64,000 nt of DNA, taken from NCBI GenBank assembly GCA_032622095.1, contig CP136069.1, forward strand, positions 65,621,319 through 65,685,318. Reading direction: 5' to 3'. Each line of letters opens with the position of its first letter. Position 1 is the first letter of the stretch. Source of the DNA: Siphonodentalium dalli. Taxonomy: Eukaryota > Mollusca > Scaphopoda > Gadilida > Siphonodentaliidae. The notes below the pieces were generated by a model. The model had not been told where the DNA came from. It searched no databases and saw only the letters and a list, made by a program, of their open reading frames with translations. Position numbers and translations under genes: made by a program. This document shows, piece by piece, positions 44,210 to 57,787 of this stretch.

Positions 44210-47200
44210 CCTATACCTCCTTCCAAATTACGTGGACACAATTTGGAAGCTCGAATCATCCATGTCCGTTTAAATATATGTGCAAGGGATCACGGCAGAT
44301 GGAGATGTGGACCAATGTTCAACCAAATTTCAGAACTTCACCAAGAACAGTGCAACTATTGAAGTACGTGCACATATAAAGAAATTGCCAGTTTAGACAC
44401 AGACCTATTTACATCACTATAAAATATTTTTAACACAAACATTCTTTATACATTTCCTATCAAGAAATTGAAGGAATTACATTTGGTCGGGATTGATTAC
44501 GAAATCCTATTGTCAGTGGTGTTTAAAATAATTTTATCCTGCTTTAACCACCGATAAAACAAGTGAAAGCGCCCTTAAGAGCCGATACCAACTATTATTC
44601 GGCCCCACTACCTCGACAATCACAAACGAGCATTATGTTGTTGGACTCTGGATTTACAAGGCGGAGCTACTCCTCCACATGCTTTATAGGCAGCATCGAG
44701 ACACCACGTGTGTGACATCCAAATGGTCATATGTCTCTTTCAGTACCATTTAGTCGAGAAGAGTCACGCAGTCGGCACACATGGCGAAGCAAACAATTCC
44801 TCAATTGTACTTGTTCACCCTGTTGGTAATTAGCTTGAGCAGAAAACCACCATAGACAATTCGTTTTTCAGAATCAGGAATGCACATTAAGTGTTTTATT
44901 GACTGGCTATGTAATCATGACAGTCGTCGTTATCTGGTTTAACTTTTGGAAAATGGCCTCAATACTTATATTCAGCTCTGGCTGAATGAAAAGAACTTCT
45001 GGACCAGAATAATCTACTCGCAGTTGCGATGAGATCACAACTGATGCAAGCGTTTTCCGCAGCATTCATTGTGAAACCATATGCACACAGTCTACGGACT
45101 ATACATCAAAACTCTCGAATGTAATGATATCAACGCACACATAGGCCCAAACATTATCAATACAGTACTCCAACTATTGCAGCTTGTCCGCAATAGTATA
45201 GTCAACAAGAGCAATTCATTACCTGGCCAAATATCTTCTTACAAATAGGTTCATATTTGACCTAAGTATTCACATAGTTTCATGTTGGAATTAAATATTT
45301 GATTTTGAAATTAGCTCATAGTGAGCTTACATACCCCGTTATTCCGTTGAATTTTGGCAGATTTCGACGTCGAATCACCATATATCCGACTTAATTGACG
45401 GAGGTCAAGTCATCAAAATAGCATACATCAGTATGTAAGCTTGCAGGCAATTAACGTACCAACATAATAAGGCTATTTACAGACACTGGTATCAACAACA
45501 TGATCAAATACTCATTGCTTGTTGTCCAAATATAGCATTTTCGTGTATGGCCGATGAACCCCATAGGCGCGACTGAAGATTCTAACGACAAATACGAGCA
45601 TTGAAGTCCACGTTGTTTGGGTCGAAAACACAAAACAGCAATGAAACAGAAAAGAGCGTTCAGTGTTAGTCTATTCCTTATATGGTTAAAATAAAGAGCG
45701 TTTGTTCCACTTGTGGGAAAATTTGTAACAGCTGAAAATCGACCATGGAAAGTATTTTTCAGTGCATATCAAGCCGGTATACCAATATATCGTCTATGCG
45801 TCAACTCGTCCTATACCTCCTTCCAAATTACGTGGACACAATTTGGAAGCTCGAATCATCCATGTCCGTTTAAATATATGTGCAAGGGATCACGGCAGAT
45901 GGAGATGTGGACCAATGTTCAACCAAATTTCAGAACTTCACCAAGAACAGTGCAACTATTGAAGTACGTGCACATATAAAGAAATTGCCAGTTTAGACAC
46001 AGACCTATTTACATCACTATAAAATATTTTTAACACAAACATTCTTTATACATTTCCTATCAAGAAATTGAAGGAATTACATTTGGTCGGGATTGATTAC
46101 GAAATCCTATTGTCAGTGGTGTTTAAAATAATTTTATCCTGCTTTAACCACCGATAAAACAAGTGAAAGCGCCCTTAAGAGCCGATACCAACTATTATTC
46201 GGCCCCACTACCTCGACAATCACAAACGAGCATTATGTTGTTGGACTCTGGATTTACAAGGCGGAGCTACTCCTCCACATGCTTTATAGGCAGCATCGAG
46301 ACACCACGTGTGTGACATCCAAATGGTCATATGTCTCTTTCAGTACCATTTAGTCGAGAAGAGTCACGCAGTCGGCACACATGGCGAAGCAAACAATTCC
46401 TCAATTGTACTTGTTCACCCTGTTGGTAATTAGCTTGAGCAGAAAACCACCATAGACAATTCGTTTTTCAGAATCAGGAATGCACATTAAGTGTTTTCTT
46501 GACTGGCTATGTAATCATGACAGTCGTCGTTATCTGGTTTAACTTTTGGAAAATGGCCTCAATACTATATTCAGCTCTGGCTGAATGAAAAGAACTTCTG
46601 GACCAGAATAATCTACTCGCAGTTGCGATGAGATCACAACTGATGCAAGCGTTTTCCGCAGCATTCATTGTGAAACCATATGCACACAGTCTACGGACTA
46701 TACATCAAAACTCTCGAATGTAATGATATCAACGCACACATAGGCCCAAACATTATCAATACAGTACTCCAACTATTGCAGCTTGTCCGCAATAGTATAG
46801 TCAACAAGAGCAATTCATTACCTGGCCAAATATCTTCTTACAAATAGGTTCATATTTGACCTAAGTATTCACATAGTTTCATGTTGGAATTAAATATTTG
46901 ATTTTGAAATTAGCTCATAGTGAGCTTACATACCCCGTTATTCCGTTGAATTTTGGCAGATTTCGACGTCGAATCACCATATATCCGACTTAATTGACGG
47001 AGGTCAAGTCATCAAAATAGCATACATCAGTATGTAAGCTTGCAGGCAATTAACGTACCAACATAATAAGGCTATTTACAGACACTGGTATCAACAACAT
47101 GATCAAATACTCATTGCTTGTTGTCCAAATATAGCATTTTCGTGTATGGCCGATGAACCCCATAGGCGCGACTGAAGATTCTAACGACAAATACGAGCAT

Positions 47201-50200
47201 TGAAGTCCACGTTGTTTGGGTCGAAAACACAAAACAGCAATGAAACAGAAAAGAGCGTTCAGTGTTAGTCTATTCCTTATATGGTTAAAATAAAGAGCGT
47301 TTGTTCCACTTGTGGGAAAATTTGTAACAGCTGAAAATCGACCATGGAAAGTATTTTTCAGTGCATATCAAGCCGGTATACCAATATATCGTCTATGCGT
47401 CAACTCGTCCTATACCTCCTTCCAAATTACGTGGACACAATTTGGAAGCTCGAATCATCCATGTCCGTTTAAATATATGTGCAAGGGATCACGGCAGATG
47501 GAGATGTGGACCAATGTTCAACCAAATTTCAGAACTTCACCAAGAACAGTGCAACTATTGAAGTACGTGCACATATAAAGAAATTGCCAGTTTAGACACA
47601 GACCTATTTACATCACTATAAAATATTTTTAACACAAACATTCTTTATACATTTCCTATCAAGAAATTGAAGGAATTACATTTGGTCGGGATTGATTACG
47701 AAATCCTATTGTCAGTGGTGTTTAAAATAATTTTATCCTGCTTTAACCACCGATAAAACAAGTGAAAGCGCCCTTAAGAGCCGATACCAACTATTATTCG
47801 GCCCCACTACCTCGACAATCACAAACGAGCATTATGTTGTTGGACTCTGGATTTACAAGGCGGAGCTACTCCTCCACATGCTTTATAGGCAGCATCGAGA
47901 CACCACGTGTGTGACATCCAAATGGTCATATGTCTCTTTCAGTACCATTTAGTCGAGAAGAGTCACGCAGTCGGCACACATGGCGAAGCAAACAATTCCT
48001 CAATTGTACTTGTTCACCCTGTTGGTAATTAGCTCGAGCAGAAAACCACCATAGACAATTCGTTTTTCAGAATCAGGAATGCACATTAAGTGTTTTCTTG
48101 ACTGGCTATGTAATCATGACAGTCGTCGTTATCTGGTTTAACTTTTGGAAAATGGCCTCAATACTATATTCAGCTCTGGCTGAATGAAAAGAACTTCTGG
48201 ACCAGAATAATCTACTCGCAGTTGCGATGAGATCACAACTGATGCAAGCGTTTTCCGCAGCATTCATTGTGAAACCATATGCACACAGTCTACGGACTAT
48301 ACATCAAAACTCTCGAATGTAATGATATCAACGCACACATAGGCCCAAACATTATCAATACAGTACTCCAACTATTGCAGCTTGTCCGCAATAGTATAGT
48401 CAACAAGAGCAATTCATTACCTGGCCAAATATCTTCTTACAAATAGGTTCATATTTGACCTAAGTATTCACATAGTTTCATGTTGGAATTAAATATTTGA
48501 TTTTGAAATTAGCTCATAGTGAGCTTACATACCCCGTTATTCCGTTGAATTTTGGCAGATTTCGACGTCGAATCACCATATATCCGACTTAATTGACGGA
48601 GGTCAAGTCATCAAAATAGCATACATCAGTATGTAAGCTTGCAGGCAATTAACGTACCAACATAATAAGGCTATTTACAGACACTGGTATCAACAACATG
48701 ATCAAATACTCATTGCTTGTTGTCCAAATATAGCATTTTCGTGTATGGCCGATGAACCCCATAGGCGCGACTGAAGATTCTAACGACAAATACGAGCATT
48801 GAAGTCCACGTTGTTTGGGTCGAAAACACAAAACAGCAATGAAACAGAAAAGAGCGTTCAGTGTTAGTCTATTCCTTATATGGTTAAAATAAAGAGCGTT
48901 TGTTCCACTTGTGGGAAAATTTGTAACAGCTGAAAATCGACCATGGAAAGTATTTTTCAGTGCATATCAAGCCGGTATACCAATATATCGTCTATGCGTC
49001 AACTCGTCCTATACCTCCTTCCAAATTACGTGGACACAATTTGGAAGCTCGAATCATCCATGTCCGTTTAAATATATGTGCAAGGGATCACGGCAGATGG
49101 AGATGTGGACCAATGTTCAACCAAATTTCAGAACTTCACCAAGAACAGTGCAACTATTGAAGTACGTGCACATATAAAGAAATTGCCAGTTTAGACACAG
49201 ACCTATTTACATCACTATAAAATATTTTTAACACAAACATTCTTTATACATTTCCTATCAAGAAATTGAAGGAATTACATTTGGTCGGGATTGATTACGA
49301 AATCCTATTGTCAGTGGTGTTTAAAATAATTTTATCCTGCTTTAACCACCGATAAAACAAGTGAAAGCGCCCTTAAGAGCCGATACCAACTATTATTCGG
49401 CCCCACTACCTCGACAATCACAAACGAGCATTATGTTGTTGGACTCTGGATTTACAAGGCGGAGCTACTCCTCCACATGCTTTATAGGCAGCATCGAGAC
49501 ACCACGTGTGTGACATCCAAATGGTCATATGTCTCTTTCAGTACCATTTAGTCGAGAAGAGTCACGCAGTCGGCACACATGGCGAAGCAAACAATTCCTC
49601 AATTGTACTTGTTCACCCTGTTGGTAATTAGCTTGAGCAGAAAACCACCATAGACAATTCGTTTTTCAGAATCAGGAATGCACATTAAGTGTTTTATTGA
49701 CTGGCTATGTAATCATGACAGTCGTCGTTATCTGGTTTAACTTTTGGAAAATGGCCTCAATACTTATATTCAGCTCTGGCTGAATGAAAAGAACTTCTGG
49801 ACCAGAATAATCTACTCGCAGTTGCGATGAGATCACAACTGATGCAAGCGTTTTCCGCAGCATTCATTGTGAAACCATATGCACACAGTCTACGGACTAT
49901 ACATCAAAACTCTCGAATGTAATGATATCAACGCACACATAGGCCCAAACATTATCAATACAGTACTCCAACTATTGCAGCTTGTCCGCAATAGTATAGT
50001 CAACAAGAGCAATTCATTACCTGGCCAAATATCTTCTTACAAATAGGTTCATATTTGACCTAAGTATTCACATAGTTTCATGTTGGAATTAAATATTTGA
50101 TTTTGAAATTAGCTCATAGTGAGCTTACATACCCCGTTATTCCGTTGAATTTTGGCAGATTTCGACGTCGAATCACCATATATCCGACTTAATTGACGGA

Positions 50201-52206
50201 GGTCAAGTCATCAAAATAGCATACATCAGTATGTAAGCTTGCAGGCAATTAACGTACCAACATAATAAGGCTATTTACAGACACTGGTATCAACAACATG
50301 ATCAAATACTCATTGCTTGTTGTCCAAATATAGCATTTTCGTGTATGGCCGATGAACCCCATAGGCGCGACTGAAGATTCTAACGACAAATACGAGCATT
50401 GAAGTCCACGTTGTTTGGGTCGAAAACACAAAACAGCAATGAAACAGAAAAGAGCGTTCAGTGTTAGTCTATTCCTTATATGGTTAAAATAAAGAGCGTT
50501 TGTTCCACTTGTGGGAAAATTTGTAACAGCTGAAAATCGACCATGGAAAGTATTTTTCAGTGCATATCAAGCCGGTATACCAATATATCGTCTATGCGTC
50601 AACTCGTCCTATACCTCCTTCCAAATTACGTGGACACAATTTGGAAGCTCGAATCATCCATGTCCGTTTAAATATATGTGCAAGGGATCACGGCAGATGG
50701 AGATGTGGACCAATGTTCAACCAAATTTCAGAACTTCACCAAGAACAGTGCAACTATTGAAGTACGTGCACATATAAAGAAATTGCCAGTTTAGACACAG
50801 ACCTATTTACATCACTATAAAATATTTTTAACACAAACATTCTTTATACATTTCCTATCAAGAAATTGAAGGAATTACATTTGGTCGGGATTGATTACGA
50901 AATCCTATTGTCAGTGGTGTTTAAAATAATTTTATCCTGCTTTAACCACCGATAAAACAAGTGAAAGCGCCCTTAAGAGCCGATACCAACTATTATTCGG
51001 CCCCACTACCTCGACAATCACAAACGAGCATTATGTTGTTGGACTCTGGATTTACAAGGCGGAGCTACTCCTCCACATGCTTTATAGGCAGCATCGAGAC
51101 ACCACGTGTGTGACATCCAAATGGTCATATGTCTCTTTCAGTACCATTTAGTCGAGAAGAGTCACGCAGTCGGCACACATGGCGAAGCAAACAATTCCTC
51201 AATTGTACTTGTTCACCCTGTTGGTAATTAGCTTGAGCAGAAAACCACCATAGACAATTCGTTTTTCAGAATCAGGAATGCACATTAAGTGTTTTCTTGA
51301 CTGGCTATGTAATCATGACAGTCGTCGTTATCTGGTTTAACTTTTGGAAAATGGCCTCAATACTATATTCAGCTCTGGCTGAATGAAAAGAACTTCTGGA
51401 CCAGAATAATCTACTCGCAGTTGCGATGAGATCACAACTGATGCAAGCGTTTTCCGCAGCATTCATTGTGAAACCATATGCACACAGTCTACGGACTATA
51501 CATCAAAACTCTCGAATGTAATGATATCAACGCACACATAGGCCCAAACATTATCAATACAGTACTCCAACTATTGCAGCTTGTCCGCAATAGTATAGTC
51601 AACAAGAGCAATTCATTACCTGGCCAAATATCTTCTTACAAATAGGTTCATATTTGACCTAAGTATTCACATAGTTTCATGTTGGAATTAAATATTTGAT
51701 TTTGAAATTAGCTCATAGTGAGCTTACATACCCCGTTATTCCGTTGAATTTTGGCAGATTTCGACGTCGAATCACCATATATCCGACTTAATTGACGGAG
51801 GTCAAGTCATCAAAATAGCATACATCAGTATGTAAGCTTGCAGGCAATTAACGTACCAACATAATAAGGCTATTTACAGACACTGGTATCAACAACATGA
51901 TCAAATACTCATTGCTTGTTGTCCAAATATAGCATTTTCGTGTATGGCCGATGAACCCCATAGGCGCGACTGAAGATTCTAACGACAAATACGAGCATTG
52001 AAGTCCACGTTGTTTGGGTCGAAAACACAAAACAGCAATGAAACAGAAAAGAGCGTTCAGTGTTAGTCTATTCCTTATATGGTTAAAATAAAGAGCGTTT
52101 GTTCCACTTGTGGGAAAATTTGTAACAGCTGAAAATCGACCATGGAAAGTATTTTTCAGTGCATATCAAGCCGGTATACCAATATATCGTCTATGCGTCA
52201 ACTCGT
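44210..52206 (+). repeat. Trimeric higher-order block
   Basis: The monomers at 44210 and 49008, three units apart, share two private changes ('gttttattgac' and 'atacttatattc') absent from the others, giving a ~4.8 kb period. All monomers here carry 'gcgatgagatc', 'gtaatgatatc' and the short 'tgtccaaatatag'. About one and two-thirds trimers are present. The unit at 47409 has a private 'agctcgagcag'. Confidence 0.82.
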
Positions 52207-55200
52207 CCTATACCTCCTTCCAAATTACGTGGACACAATTTGGAAGCTCGAATCATCCATGTCCGTTTAAATATATGTGCAAGGGATCACGGCAGATGGA
52301 GATGTGGACCAATGTTCAACCAAATTTCAGAACTTCACCAAGAACAGTGCAACTATTGAAGTACGTGCACATATAAAGAAATTGCCAGTTTAGACACAGA
52401 CCTATTTACATCACTATAAAATATTTTTAACACAAACATTCTTTATACATTTCCTATCAAGAAATTGAAGGAATTACATTTGGTCGGGATTGATTACGAA
52501 ATCCTATTGTCAGTGGTGTTTAAAATAATTTTATCCTGCTTTAACCACCGATAAAACAAGTGAAAGCGCCCTTAAGAGCCGATACCAACTATTATTCGGC
52601 CCCACTACCTCGACAATCACAAACGAGCATTATGTTGTTGGACTCTGGATTTACAAGGCGGAGCTACTCCTCCACATCCTTTATAGGCAGCATCGAGACA
52701 CCACGTGTGTGACATCCAAATGGTCATATGTCTCTTTCAGTACCATTTAGTCGAGAAGAGTCACGCAGTCGGCACACATGGCGAAGCAAACAATTCCTCA
52801 ATTGTACTTGTTCACCCTGTTGGTAATTAGCTTGAGCAGAAAACCACCATAGACAATTCGTTTTTCAGAATCAGGAATGCACATTAAGTGTTTTCTTGAC
52901 TGGCTATGTAATCATGACAGTCGTCGTTATCTGGTTTAACTTTTGGAAAATGGCCTCAATACTATATTCAGCTCTGGCTGAATGAAAAGAACTTCTGGAC
53001 CAGAATAATCTACTCGCAGTTGCGATGAGATCACAACTGATGCAAGCGTTTTCCGCAGCATTCATTGTGAAACCATATGCACACAGTCTACGGACTATAC
53101 ATCAAAACTCTCGAATGTAAAGATATCAACGCACACATAGGCCCAAACATTATCAATACAGTACTCCAACTATTGCAGCTTGTCCGCAATAGTATAGTCA
53201 ACAAGAGCAATTCATTACCTGGCCAAATATCTTCTTACAAATAGGTTCATATTTGACCTAAGTATTCACATAGTTTCATGTTGGAATTAAATATTTGATT
53301 TTGAAATTAGCTCATAGTGAGCTTACATACCCCGTTATTCCGTTGAATTTTGGCAGATTTCGACGTCGAATCACCATATATCCGACTTAATTGACGGAGG
53401 TCAAGTCATCAAAATAGCATAAATCAGTATGTAAGCTTGCAGGCAATTAACGTACCAACATAATAAGGCTATTTACAGACACTGGTATCAACAACATGAT
53501 CAAATACTCATTGCTTGTTGTCCAAAATACTGTCTAAATATAGCATTTTCGTGTATGGCCGATGAACCCCATAGGCGCGACTGAAGATTCTAACGACAAA
53601 TACGAGCATTGAAGTCCACGTTGTTTGGGTCGAAAACACAAAACAGCAATGAAACAGAAAAGAGCGTTCAGTGTTAGTCTATTCCTTATATGGTTAAAAT
53701 AAAGAGCGTTTGTTCCACTTGTGGGAAAATTTGTAACAGCTGAAAATCGACCATGGAAAGTATTTTTCAGTGCATATCAAGCCGGTATACCAATATATCG
53801 TCTATGCGTCAACTCGTCCTATACCTCCTTCCAAATTACGTGGACACAATTTGGAAGCTCGAATCATCCATGTCCGTTTAAATATATGTGCAAGGGATCA
53901 CGGCAGATGGAGATGTGGACCAATGTTCAACCAAATTTCAGAACTTCACCAAGAACAGTGCAACTATTGAAGTACGTGCACATATAAAGAAATTGCCAGT
54001 TTAGACACAGACCTATTTACATCACTATAAAATATTTTTAACACAAACATTCTTTATACATTTCCTATCAAGAAATTGAAGGAATTACATTTGGTCGGGA
54101 TTGATTACGAAATCCTATTGTCAGTGGTGTTTAAAATAATTTTATCCTGCTTTAACCACCGATAAAACAAGTGAAAGCGCCCTTAAGAGCCGATACCAAC
54201 TATTATTCGGCCCCACGTACCTCGACAATCACAAACGAGCATTATGTTGTTGGACTCTGGATTTACAAGGCGGAGCTACTCCTCCACATGCTTTATAGGC
54301 AGCATCGAGACACCACGTGTGTGACATCCAAATGGTCATATGTCTCTTTCAGTACCATTTAGTCGAGAAGAGTCACGCAGTCGGCACACATGGCGAAGCA
54401 AACAATTCCTCAATTGTACTTGTTCACCCTGTTGGTAATTAGCTTGAGCAGAAAACCACCATAGACAATTCGTTTTTCAGAATCAGGAATGCACATTAAG
54501 TGTTTTCTTGACTGGCTATGTAATCATGACAGTCGTCGTTATCTGGTTTAACTTTTGGAAAATGGCCTCAATACTATATTCAGCTCTGGCTGAATGAAAA
54601 GAACTTCTGGACCAGAATAATCTACTCGCAGTTGCGATGAGATCACAACTGATGCAAGCGTTTTCCGCAGCATTCATTGTGAAACCATATGCACACAGTC
54701 TACGGACTATACATCAAAACTCTCGAATGTAATGATATCAACGCACACATAGGCCCAAACATTATCAATACAGTACTCCAACTATTGCAGCTTGTCCGCA
54801 ATAGTATAGTCAACAAGAGCAATTCATTACCTGGCCAAATATCTTCTTACAAATAGGTTCATATTTGACCTAAGTATTCACATAGTTTCATGTTGGAATT
54901 AAATATTTGATTTTGAAATTAGCTCATAGTGAGCTTACATACCCCGTTATTCCGTTGAATTTTGGCAGATTTCGACGTCGAATCACCATATATCCGACTT
55001 AATTGACGGAGGTCAAGTCATCAAAATAGCATAAATCAGTATGTAAGCTTGCAGGCAATTAACGTACCAACATAATAAGGCTATTTACAGACACGGGTAT
55101 CAACAACATGATCAAATACTCATTGCTTGTTGTCCAAAATACTGTCTAAATATAGCATTTTCGTGTATGGCCGATGAACCCCATAGGCGCGACTAAAGAT

Positions 55201-57041
55201 TCTAACGACAAATACGAGCATTGAAGTCCACGTTGTTTGGGTCGAAAACACAAAACAGCAATGAAACAGAAAAGAGCGTTCAGTGTTAGTCTATTCCTTA
55301 TATGGTTAAAATAAAGAGCGTTTGTTCCACTTGTGGGAAAATTTGTAACAGCTGAAAATCGACCATGGAAAGTATTTTTCAGTGCATATCAAGCCGGTAT
55401 ACCAATATATCGTCTATGCGTCAACTCGTCCTATACCTCCTTCCAAATTACGTGGACACAATTTGGAAGCTCGAATCATCCATGTCCGTTTAAATATATG
55501 TGCAAGGGATCACGGCAGATGGAGATGTGGACCAATGTTCAACCAAATTTCAGAACTTCACCAAGAACAGTGCAACTATTGAAGTACGTACACATATAAA
55601 GAAATTGCCAGTTTAGACACAGACCTATTTACATCACTATAAAATATTTTTAACACAAACATTCTTTATACATTTCCTATCAAGAAATTGAAGGAATTAC
55701 ATTTGGTCGGGATTGATTACGAAATCCTATTGTCAGTGGTGTTTAAAATAATTTTATCCTGCTTTAACCACCGATAAAACAAGTGAAAGCGCCCTTAAGA
55801 GCCGATACCAACTATTATTCGGCCCCACTACCTCGACAATCACAAACGAGCATTATGTTGTTGGACTCTGGATTTACAAGGCGGAGCTACTCCTCCACAT
55901 GCTTTATAGGCAGCATCGAGACACCACGTGTGTGACATCCAAATGGTCATATGTCTCTTTCAGTACCATTTAGTCGAGAAGAGTCACGCAGTCGGCACAC
56001 ATGGCGAAGCAAACAATTCCTCAATTGTACTTGTTCACCCTGTTGGTAATTAGCTTGAGCAGAAAACCACCATAGACAATTCGTTTTTCAGAATCAGGAA
56101 TGCACATTAAGTGTTTTCTTGACTGGCTATGTAATCATGACAGTCGTCGTTATCTGGTTTAACTTTTGGAAAATGGCCTCAATACTATATTCAGCTCTGG
56201 CTGAATGAAAAGAACTTCTGGACCAGAATAATCTACTCGCAGTTGCGATGAGATCACAACTGATGCAAGCGTTTTCCGCAGCATTCATTGTGAAACCATA
56301 TGCACACAGTCTACGGACTATACATCAAAACTCTCGAATGTAAAGATATCAACGCACACATAGGCCCAAACATTATCAATACAGTACTCCAACTATTGCA
56401 GCTTGTCCGCAATAGTATAGTCAACAAGAGCAATTCATTACCTGGCCAAATATCTTCTTACAAATAGGTTCATATTTGACCTAAGTATTCACATAGTTTC
56501 ATGTTGGAATTAAATATTTGATTTTGAAATTAGCTCATAGTGAGCTTACATACCGGTACCCCCGTTATTCCGTTGAATTTTGGCAGATTTCGACGTCGAA
56601 TCACCATATATCCGACTTAATTGACGGAGGTCAAGTCATCAAAATAGCATAAATCAGTATGTAAGCTTGCAGGCAATTAACGTACCAACATAATAAGGCT
56701 ATTTACAGACACTGGTATCAACAACATGATCAAATACTCATTGCTTGTTGTCCAAAATACTGTCTAAATGTAGCATTTTCGTGTATGGCCGATGAACCCC
56801 ATAGGCGCGACTAAAGATTCTAACGACAAATACGAGCATTGAAGTCCACGTTGTTTGGGTCGAAAACAGCAATGAAACAGAAAAGAGCGTTCAGTGTTAG
56901 TCTATTCCTTATATGGTTAAAATAAAGAGCGTTTGTTCCACTTGTGGGGAAAATTTGTAACAGCTGAAAATCGACCATGGAAAGTATTTTTCAGTGCATA
57001 TCAAGCCGGTATACCAATATATCGTCTATGCATCAACCCGT
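52207..57041 (+). repeat. Right-edge monomers of the satellite
   Basis: Three monomers regain the 12 bp missing in the middle block but keep 'gcgatgagatc'. Private changes accumulate toward the edge: 'cacatccttta' (about 52675), 'ccacgtacctc' (54215), 'taccggtaccccc' (56553) and 'gggga' for 'ggga' (56945), which breaks the GTG-start frame. Confidence 0.82.
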
Positions 57042-57047
57042 CCTATA

Positions 57048-57787
57048 TCATCTATTATTAATGATCAAAATACTACATGAAAAATATGCTATCAACAAAT
57101 GTTATCTATTACATAAAGGGGGCATGAAACAATTCAAACTATGAATAGTATGATCACTACAATTAAAATCTAGGAGTAGGACATCTAAACTGCCCAATTT
57201 GTGAATTTTTTTGACTGTTCATTTCTAAATTATTTATTTATTACTGTAGTACACCTGATCACACCTGGCAGTGGCATGGAAATTCTTGACATCATTCTGA
57301 CAGCTGTCATTGAAATATTTCTTCCATAAAACAAGTTTGGATCGGTACCCCATATACATGATATTCAAATTACCAATGCAACCAGGATTGGTCAGATCTA
57401 TTAAATTAATTTAATTTTGAAAGTCCTTATAACATAACTTCATCCAGGTGAAAATTACAAAAATAGAATGCAGAATGTCGTGTTGTTTACTACAAAAACT
57501 GCATCAATGATCAAACGGCATAAAAACTCACCTTTCTTACTCCCCAACGGACACCCTTTGAAACGTGAGATTCTGATAATTCATGACAGTTGGTGCATAA
57601 TTAATTCAGCTGCAATAGACGCCAGATTTTCCTCTTTTTATTGCGATGAGAAAGCACTGTTTTGATTAGAAGAATCAGAGTTGAACTACCTTTAGCAATG
57701 GCGGACAGAATCTGAGTGCGTTACCGATTTTCCGATCAAATGACGTTGAGTGACGTATCTATCCTTCCTTCATCTATGACAATACTT
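57048..57787. other. No gene seen between satellite and duplicated segment
   Basis: The DNA is AT-rich. The 65-codon frame at 57468-57665 has no recognisable domain. There is no repeat structure. Confidence 0.45.

Larger units (their letters stand above)
32855..57041 (+). repeat. Satellite of fifteen ~1.6 kb monomers
   Basis: Monomers begin at the sequence 'cctatacctccttccaaatt' at 32855, 34466, 36079, 37692, 39305, 40918, 42531, 44210, 45810, 47409, 49008, 50608, 52207, 53818 and 55430. The array stops at 57042, where CCTATA recurs before unrelated DNA. That is exactly fifteen monomers with the same 6-mer at both borders. Lengths are 1611-1613 bp in the left block, one of 1679, 1599-1600 in the middle and 1611-1612 at the right. 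Identity is very high. Each monomer has an open frame of 88 codons but it starts with GTG; I do not treat it as a gene. No tRNA, 5S or snRNA was recognised. Confidence 0.95.

Noticed and set aside
43851-52030. A 60-codon minus-strand frame present only in the middle-block monomers.
   Set aside because: It exists only because a 12 bp deletion removes a stop in those monomers; it has no domain and is absent from the other blocks.
34369-55599. An 88-codon frame and an overlapping 66-codon frame repeated in every satellite monomer, suggesting a tandemly amplified small protein gene.
   Set aside because: Both begin with GTG, not ATG, and have no upstream ATG in frame. The near-identity among copies is explained by array homogenisation, the frames show no domain, and the right-edge copy is broken by an extra G.
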